Source of the DNA: Amylostereum areolatum
Lineage: Eukaryota; Basidiomycota; Agaricomycetes; Russulales; Stereaceae
Reading direction: 5' to 3'
Assembly (NCBI GenBank): GCA_012932865.1
Contig: SAXG01000014.1
Coordinates: 518,740 to 582,739 of the forward strand
DNA length: 64,000 nt
Both the position numbers and the translations under genes were made by a program. The notes beneath the pieces are model-generated. The model worked only from the letters and a program-made list of their open reading frames with translations, was not told the origin of the DNA and searched no databases. Positions 58,044 to 64,000 of this stretch are shown piece by piece. The number at the start of each line of letters is the position of its first letter. Position 1 is the first letter of the stretch.

Positions 58044-59451
58044 CTAGCGTACCCGTGCCGAGACCACGGTCGACGCACGACTTCCCCCTTCACTTCTCCC
58101 CTGGGAGCTAATGCGAGCCTTGATGCTGTCCTTGACCTTCCGCCACTCGTCCAGCAGTTCTTGGGCGTTGCCCATGTCCTCCACGGACTCCCACGTATCG
58201 TCGTGCGGGCTCCAGCCCTTCCAGCGCAACAAATATACCGGCTGTCCCTTGCAGATGTCCTCGTACACGATGCGCTCGACCTCCCACTCGTCTGCGCCCA
58301 CCGCCGCAGGCGAACGGTATTTGCGCGGCTTGATATTGCGTTGGACCTTGGCCCACTCCACAGGCAGCGTCGCGGTCAACGCTGTGCGATCCTGCTTGTA
58401 CACCGTCTTAATGTGTATGCGCGCACCCTTGGCCGTGAGCTTCGGGTGAGCGACGCGCGCGTACTTCTCCGTCTCGCACAGCGCGTGCTCGATGTCGACA
58501 AAGGAGAGGTACGTTTGGCTCGGAAACAGGTGGGGATAATCGTTGCGCTTGATGCCGAGCCGCACGATTTGCTCTTGCTGGTGGTCATGCAGCCACTGCA
58601 GCGCACCGCCGAAGTTTTTGGATATGTTCTCGCCGAACATCTTCTTGAGGCAGCTTTTCGCGCCCGGACCGCAGATGGCCCAGTCCTCGGGGAGACAAAT
58701 GCCTTTGACCATGTTTAGGTCCAGCATAAGCCTGCAGATGAAATTAGGTCACAAACAAAGTGAAAGTATGTGAGGTGGCATACTGAAAGGAGAGAAACTC
58801 GCCCATGCTGGGAAAGAGATGAATGAGGTAAAAACCATCACTGATCTGGTCTACGTCGCGTAACTTCCCAGGGAGGTCGACATCCATCATAAGCTGGAGC
58901 AGCTGTAAATGGCCCGTGTAGTTTTTTTGCCCTCTGGCCCACGTAGGGGCAGGCATAATGTACGCGTGCCCATACAGCGACACGCCCTTGTCGTCCTGCT
59001 CGCGCAAGACACTCTCGTACGCGGCGATGCTGAAGTCCTTCCACGTCAACTCGCCAAACGCCTCGAGCAGCATCTCGTACGTCCCGATGCGCGTGAACAT
59101 TCGGAACAGAATGACACGGAAGCACGTCTCGCGAAAATCGGGGTCGCCGCGGTTGATGACGTGCGTGACGACGTACTGGGTGTTGCGGTCGTACACGCGG
59201 AACACGTTCGTGAACGCGTACTTTTGCAATACAGGATCGTCCGTCCAGGGTGTCGGCTCGCCCGCAATACGTTTACGATGGATGGAATGCCGTTCGGTGA
59301 CCCAGTAGAAGAAGGTGTCGAGGAGGATGGTGGGCTTGACCTTGCCGACGCGTTCGATGTGAATCTCACCGGGACGCTCGCTTTCGACCTTTATGGGTTT
59401 CGGGCGTGTTTTTTTCTTCATGGTGAGCTTCGTGAATTTTGTACGACCCAT
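58044..59451 (-). CDS. 5-hmdU DNA kinase-like helical domain fused to chromodomain
   Basis: Two exons (58784-59451, 58044-58731) give 451 residues; the ATG at 59451 follows ACCC and opens MGRTKFTKLTMKKKTRPKP. Residues about 45-330 match the HMUDK_hel family (PF18723; 5-hmdU DNA kinase / glutamyl-thymine pyrophosphorylase-like helical domain): RHSIHRKRIAGEPTPWTDD, PVLQKYAFTNVFRVYDR, FRMFTRIGTYEMLLEAFG, GHAYIMPAP and CLPEDWAICGPGAKSCLKKM. Phage members of the family modify 5-hydroxymethyluracil in DNA. Residues about 372-424 form a chromodomain (WEVERIVYED, YLLRWKGWSPHDDTWE) with the aromatic cage positions kept; such domains read methylated histones. The combination suggests an enzyme acting on DNA bases in methylated chromatin, which is inference. 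No disruption is seen. Confidence 0.8.
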
Positions 59452-59760
59452 GGCGGGCGAAAAGGATGAAAAGGACGGAGAAGAAAGGGACGATGGTGGT
59501 GGTACGAAGGCAAGTCGCAAAGCTGGCAGGCGGGCGACCGATATCTACGCGATCACGTGCACGCCATTTCGACGACGCCACCGCAGCACTCGCCGCGCAC
59601 TCTGCTCGAACTTCGATATATTTAGTAGGTAGCAAACAGTGTGAAGTGTATTTCAAGTACGTAGATGACCCCGACGCTAAGATGACATTTGCCGCGCTTC
59701 TAGTATGTTCCCCCCCTCCGGTGTAGTAATCCTCGGCGAACTTCACCGGCGAGCTTGCCT

Positions 59761-62143
59761 TTAGGCAGCGGCGGCGGCGGCGGCACATTGCGCTTTATGT
59801 CCAGCTTTCCAATGGATCTGACCAGGAGGAGATGTGAGTTTTTTTGAGCGTCGGCGAGAAAGCCAAACGCACCTTTTGGCACTCGTTCCCGCAATACAGA
59901 GGCTTGCGACATCCCTTGCAGCTCGCCAGGTCGTGAGGAGTCCCGCACGTCCAGCAACAGCCCACGCTCTTCTTGTCCCGCTTCGACGAAGTCACCTCTT
60001 GCATATACCTGCGTGCACCATCGGCTTCGTCCCACGTCCGTGCGTAAGACTGTCCCTGCTTGAGCTCATCCATCGATCCCGGTGGGCCAGGGCGCTTGTT
60101 CGCCTGCACGTCCTCCGTCGGCGACGCCTCCTCGCCCTCGTCATTATTGATTTCGTACACGAATGTCTTCGGCCCGCTCCACACAGAGTCCGGGCTCGCG
60201 AGCGCGACGTGCACGCGCGCGCGCGCCTCGGCGATGTCAAAGTTATCTGGATCGAACGTTTGCCCGATGGTTTTACCCTTGTAATTGAGTGCACGCCGGA
60301 TCTCGGCGAGCACCGACTCGCGCACGACCGGCGAGAGCGCGCTCAGTTTACGCATGTCGTTCGCCCACGCGCGGTTCCCGCCGCCGTCCTCACGCGGACA
60401 GGCGCCTGCGCCGTCGATGATGGCGACTTTGCCGGTGCTTTCGGAGACGGGGGCGATTTCTTCGACCTGTAGACATACATGCGTAAGCGGTGGATAGTGG
60501 TTAGTCATAACGTCTGCAAGACGCACAGAAATTATGTGCGACCAATTGTCCCCATCTATACGAGAACCTTGAGAAAGAATGAAGGGTAAAATGATCCATG
60601 AAATCTCACAGTCATAGAGCCATTCCATTTCTTGGCCTTCTACCTGGAGCAGATGAGCGAGGGTCCAGTTGCCTCGGTTGCTCTTCTGAGGAATGGCACC
60701 CCATCCGATCTACAGAGTCATGATTAGCCTGCCTCGACCCAAGTCCGCGAACATTGTGAAGAACTACCGATTGGTTGTGCATCATATCGACAGCTCTAGA
60801 TTCCTACAACTCATGGTCAGAACCGCAGGAGATCCAGATCCAGATGTTAATTACCGTAGGGCCATACACAGCACCATCTTTGAAGACGGTGTAGGCGTGG
60901 GCGTGGTAGTTTCTCACCCTGCCCAGAATAAGCTTCCGCTGTTCGCTTTAATTAACGAAACATACCATCCCATGAGAGGGGTGATGACCTTGTCGGCGAG
61001 AGCCGCGATGGAAATCCCACCGGAAACGCGGAACTCCCTCCAGATCTGTTATAAGTGGATAAGAATGTCCGTCCAGCGATTACGGATGCTTTTTACCCTC
61101 GGATTTCCCATGGGGTCCTCGAAACGACTGGCAGAGATATGAGCTTGACACGGACACCAGACACAGACCTGCCCAACCGACTTACTCCATCACGATCTTG
61201 AGGGTGTAGTCTCGCCGAGTTAGGTCCCCCAGGTTCATCTTGTTGAGTTTCTTGATCTGGAGGAGAGGTAACAGCGTGAAGAGGATGACTGCTAGGTAGA
61301 GACATACCTGCTTGTCCACGAGGTAATCGACGAACTGTTGCTCTGGAGTGCGGTTGAGAGGAGCCGACTTATAAAAATTGCTGGCCATCTGTTTATGCGT
61401 CAGTTTCTGTTCAACAGAACAGATGCCAGAAACAGGTGGACCTTGCGGATAGGAAGCAAATCGAGGTCATAGTCAAGACCTCCCTCGTGGTCGCCAACAC
61501 CCTTTGGGTATAGCTGGAATAATATGGTTATTGCAAGTCAAAGGGGGGATAGCGACGATGCTAAATGCGTACTGGAGTGAACCCCCACCAGCTTATGCGG
61601 CCTCTCCAGTCCTGGTGTGGCGTGAATTCTCCGGGGTCTGATAACAGGTCACTCTCTTGTTTAGCAGTACAGTTCCCAGGCACATACGCTCGAGAAGCTT
61701 CACGGGGTAGATGCTCGGATCGTCGTCAGGATGGAACTTGACGAACTTGGACTTCAAGTTCTTCGTTCCTCGTCGACGACCGCCACGCGAAGACGGTGGA
61801 GGTTGTGGGGGACCATCTCCAAGGGCACCCATGCTCAGCATCTGAGCAGGTCGATCGGAGACATCTTCGTGGTTGAGAACAACTTCATTGTAACGGCCAG
61901 GGTTTTTACCGTCAGAGGTGAAGAGGAGGGGAAGTCTGGTGGGACCGGACATTTGGGTCGTGGCGCTGTAACACAATCGCCGGATCACAACGGTCAATAC
62001 GAGTCACCTACTGAGTAGAATTACCTGAAGTTCACAGATCGACTTTCGGCGAGAGCGCCTTTACGTTCGTCCGTCGAGGTCCGAAGCAGGATGAAGGTCT
62101 CACGGTCAAAGTGAAGAAGACATGGATCGTGAGAACGACATAC
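59761..62143 (-). CDS. pRiA4b ORF-3-like domain protein with C-terminal MYND zinc finger (5' end open)
   Basis: Thirteen exons are readable: 62025-62143, 61688-61965, 61573-61637, 61442-61513, 61308-61388, 61186-61256, 61097-61127, 60966-61045, 60855-60918, 60610-60709, 60527-60555, 59873-60466 and 59761-59817. They sum to 547 codons in one frame. The first exon starts at an acceptor (VCRSHDP...), so an upstream exon is missing from the model; the first internal methionine is in QMSGPTR. The middle has the plasmid pRiA4b ORF-3 fold blocks: YTLKIVMD, IWREFRVSGGISIAALADKV, EMEWLYDYGDNWSHIISVEE and DGAGACPREDGGGN. The C-terminus is a MYND finger (CWTCGTPHDLASCKGCRKPL, YCGNECQK, HWKAGHKAQC) followed by seven alanines. 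MYND fingers bind proteins; substrate and role are unknown. Confidence 0.75.
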
Positions 62144-62181
62144 CTAAAATGAAAAATGCGAGCTCGTGGCAAAGCCAGGAA

Positions 62182-62565
62182 ACGAAAGTACAAATACCAA
62201 TCGTGTTTTTACCTGGACAAAACACATTCCAAACATGTCCTTTCAGGCACATGTTCCTGCTCGTGTACCCTCCTAAAACTTGAGGTTTCCGCCATGGGCA
62301 GCTATGAGTTCGAAATAAAGCCTTTTAGGACCATATTCTCCCTAAATTAAGCAGTTAGAAACCGGGGCCCAAGGAGAATAAGTTTCGATTAGGAAAAGAT
62401 CCGCCAAAAATTGCCCTGAAGCTTCTAATTTCAGATCAATCACTGCTCGTGGCGGAAATTTCTAGTTTTGGAAGGGTACATGAGGCAGGAACATGTGCCT
62501 GAGAGGACATGTTTGGAATGTGTTTTGTCCAGGTAAAAACACGATTGGTATTTGTACTTTCGTCG
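62182..62565. repeat. Fold-back element with ~120-base inverted arms
   Basis: The arm at about 62182-62301 (starting ACGAAAGTACAAATACCAAT) is repeated in inverted orientation at about 62447-62565 with a few mismatches, around a spacer of about 145 bases. No flanking duplication is evident. It lies directly upstream of the first readable exon of the MYND gene and could be a miniature inverted-repeat transposon. Confidence 0.8.
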
Positions 62566-62882
62566 CTCGTTTCGAATGCATTTCGACTCCGAAAAAAATG
62601 GACTTCCGCCCGCGGTGAACATGGCAGAACAGCCTGAGCACGTGACGTCGGGTAGGCCCTCTGCCCTCGAGGCTTGTTGACATCCTCCTTCTCACCAACC
62701 ACCATCATCATCCCCGACGACGACGACGAACTCGCCTTTTTCAGAGTGAGCCATGTACGCCTATGTGGCCGCTTGTGAACTGACGAACGCAGGTCAGACC
62801 ACCCGGACATACAAGCCGCATACCAGCAAGCAACCGCACCCCCTCATCGAGTACCCACGCCGGAAGAGTTCACACCATATGG

Positions 62883-64000
62883 ATGGCGGCCCAGCTACCT
62901 CTGGAACTCGTTATCAAGATCTTGGAAGAAGAATATTTGCTCACCCTGACCGGAGCTGCTCCCATTCACGACACCCTCGCCGCCTGTGCGCTCGTGTGCA
63001 GGTCCTGGACCCCCATCGCCCGCCGTCTCCTCTACCACAGCATCTACATCCTCTCCGGAAACATTCGCACCATTCTCTCTCGCACTCTCACATCCAATAC
63101 GTCCATTGGGTGCAACATACGTGCCCTCGAAGTTCACATCTCCTCCAGCCCAACCTCCAACGGCCGCTCTCTCAGCCAGACCGACTTTGTCCGCCTCCTC
63201 GGCTCCTGTCGGCGCCTGTACGAGCTCACCGTCCGCGTCGCCTACTTCCGCCTCACCCCAGTCGCATCCAAGCAATTGAAGGCCCTCCGGCTCCCCGTGC
63301 GCGCCTTCCACATCCACCTCAGCATCGAAGGCACCGACGTCTTCTACAGCTTCCTCTCCATATGGCCCTCCATTCGCTTCCTCGGCATCTACGGATGTGC
63401 ACCGGGCGACCCCCCTCGACACAGGTCCCCACTCACGCTGTACGAGCTCCGATACGAGATCAACGTCACCCTCCCTATCGCCAGCCAGCTCTTTTCATGG
63501 CTTCTGCCCCTGAACCCCGATCAACGCCACATCGCCCCTCCCACCACCACCACCATCACCACTACCACTGCCCTCCGCGTCCTCAAGGTCGCCCAGGACC
63601 TTCCCGTCGGCGTGGACGCGACCCTCGTCGCCTACGCGCCGGGCATTCGGTCCTTGACCGTCTGGAACCTCCCCCCGAAGCACGTCATGGCTCGCTTCGT
63701 CCGCCTCGAGGAGCTCGCGCTTATCCACCCGCCCTGGAACCTCGCGGAGGACGCGCTCCCGCCCACGCTCGAGCACGTTGCCTTCAGCACCTACTGGTCC
63801 ATCCAGCCCAACATCCTCGAAAACATCCGCCGCCTCGCCGCCGGCGCCCTCCCGCGTCTGCGCCAGATCACGCTCGACGAGGACGCCCAGCGCGAACGCG
63901 CGTTCGCCGCCCTCCGCGCCGCCTGCGACGTCCGCGGGGTCGCGCTCGAACTCCGCGATTTCACCGCCGGGAACTGCAAGGTCAAGCTGGTCGGTCCGCG
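62883..64000 (+). CDS. F-box protein, runs off the window
   Basis: An uninterrupted frame from ATG 62883 to the window end gives 372 residues without a stop. The N-terminus MAAQLPLELVIKILEEEYLL followed by LAACALVCRSWTPIARRLLY is the F-box pattern (LPxELxxxI, LxxCxLVCRxW) typical of large basidiomycete F-box families, which recruit substrates to SCF ubiquitin ligases. The rest is leucine-rich with repeated LTV/LRELxL-like units (for example SCRRLYELTVRVAYF, RFVRLEELALIHPPW). A threonine run (APPTTTTITTTTALR) interrupts the repeats. Codon use is strongly C-biased at third positions. An upstream exon is possible but not seen. Confidence 0.82.
   Translation, partial: MAAQLPLELVIKILEEEYLLTLTGAAPIHDTLAACALVCRSWTPIARRLLYHSIYILSGNIRTILSRTLTSNTSIGCNIRALEVHISSSPTSNGRSLSQTDFVRLLGSCRRLYELTVRVAYFRLTPVASKQLKALRLPVRAFHIHLSIEGTDVFYSFLSIWPSIRFLGIYGCAPGDPPRHRSPLTLYELRYEINVTLPIASQLFSWLLPLNPDQRHIAPPTTTTITTTTALRVLKVAQDLPVGVDATLVAYAPGIRSLTVWNLPPKHVMARFVRLEELALIHPPWNLAEDALPPTLEHVAFSTYWSIQPNILENIRRLAAGALPRLRQITLDEDAQRERAFAALRAACDVRGVALELRDFTAGNCKVKLVGP

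Noticed and set aside
1..64000. CRISPR arrays, bacterial operons, rRNA or tRNA genes
   Set aside because: None is seen; intron structure and gene families place the sequence in a fungal nuclear genome.

Overview
The window looks like nuclear DNA of a mushroom-forming basidiomycete (Agaricomycetes, probably Polyporales-like). The evidence is many introns of 47-80 bases with GTRNGT donors and YAG acceptors, Plavaka-type transposase, DUF6532, DUF7918 and DUF6593 proteins, and several fungal-type FunK1 kinases. I built the exon models by hand. For nearly every gene called complete, the summed exon length is a multiple of three and the spliced protein matches a known family; exceptions are stated.

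Layout. 0-13 kb: a partial gene at the left edge, a Bub2/Cdc16 TBC protein (+), an AP-4 epsilon-like adaptin (-), a short-chain dehydrogenase (+), a DUF7918 protein (-) and a C2H2 zinc-finger gene (-) with an in-frame stop between its two fingers. 13.3-20 kb: a Plavaka-type DNA transposon with an intact transposase (-) and a divergently transcribed DUF6532 gene (+). 22-24 kb: FunK1 kinase A. 24.7-34.2 kb: eIF2A, an inositol polyphosphate kinase, a GH5_12-like sterol glucosidase ending in a CaaX-like tetrapeptide, and an OPA3-like protein, all (-). 35.5-41.2 kb: FunK1 kinases B and C (-). 42.3-50.8 kb: translation elongation factor 3, V-ATPase subunit a and a DOPA 4,5-dioxygenase-like gene with a 5-base exon (-). 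52.6-54.7 kb: a decayed FunK1 pseudogene (D). 54.9-57.5 kb: a DUF6593 gene split by a 1.76-kb inverted-repeat transposon that carries an Arb1-like (Argonaute chaperone subunit) fragment. 58-62.2 kb: a 5-hmdU DNA kinase-like helical domain fused to a chromodomain, then a pRiA4b ORF-3-like/MYND protein. A fold-back repeat and an F-box gene running off the right edge close the window.

Housekeeping genes (cell-cycle GAP, eIF2A, eEF3, V-ATPase, IPK, OPA3) are interspersed with accessory material. The accessory parts are of three kinds: transposons with cargo, a small FunK1 family with copies in different states of decay, and a possible DNA-base-modification/chromatin locus at 58-62 kb. Several conserved genes carry single-base frame breaks, which look more like consensus errors in the assembly than decay.
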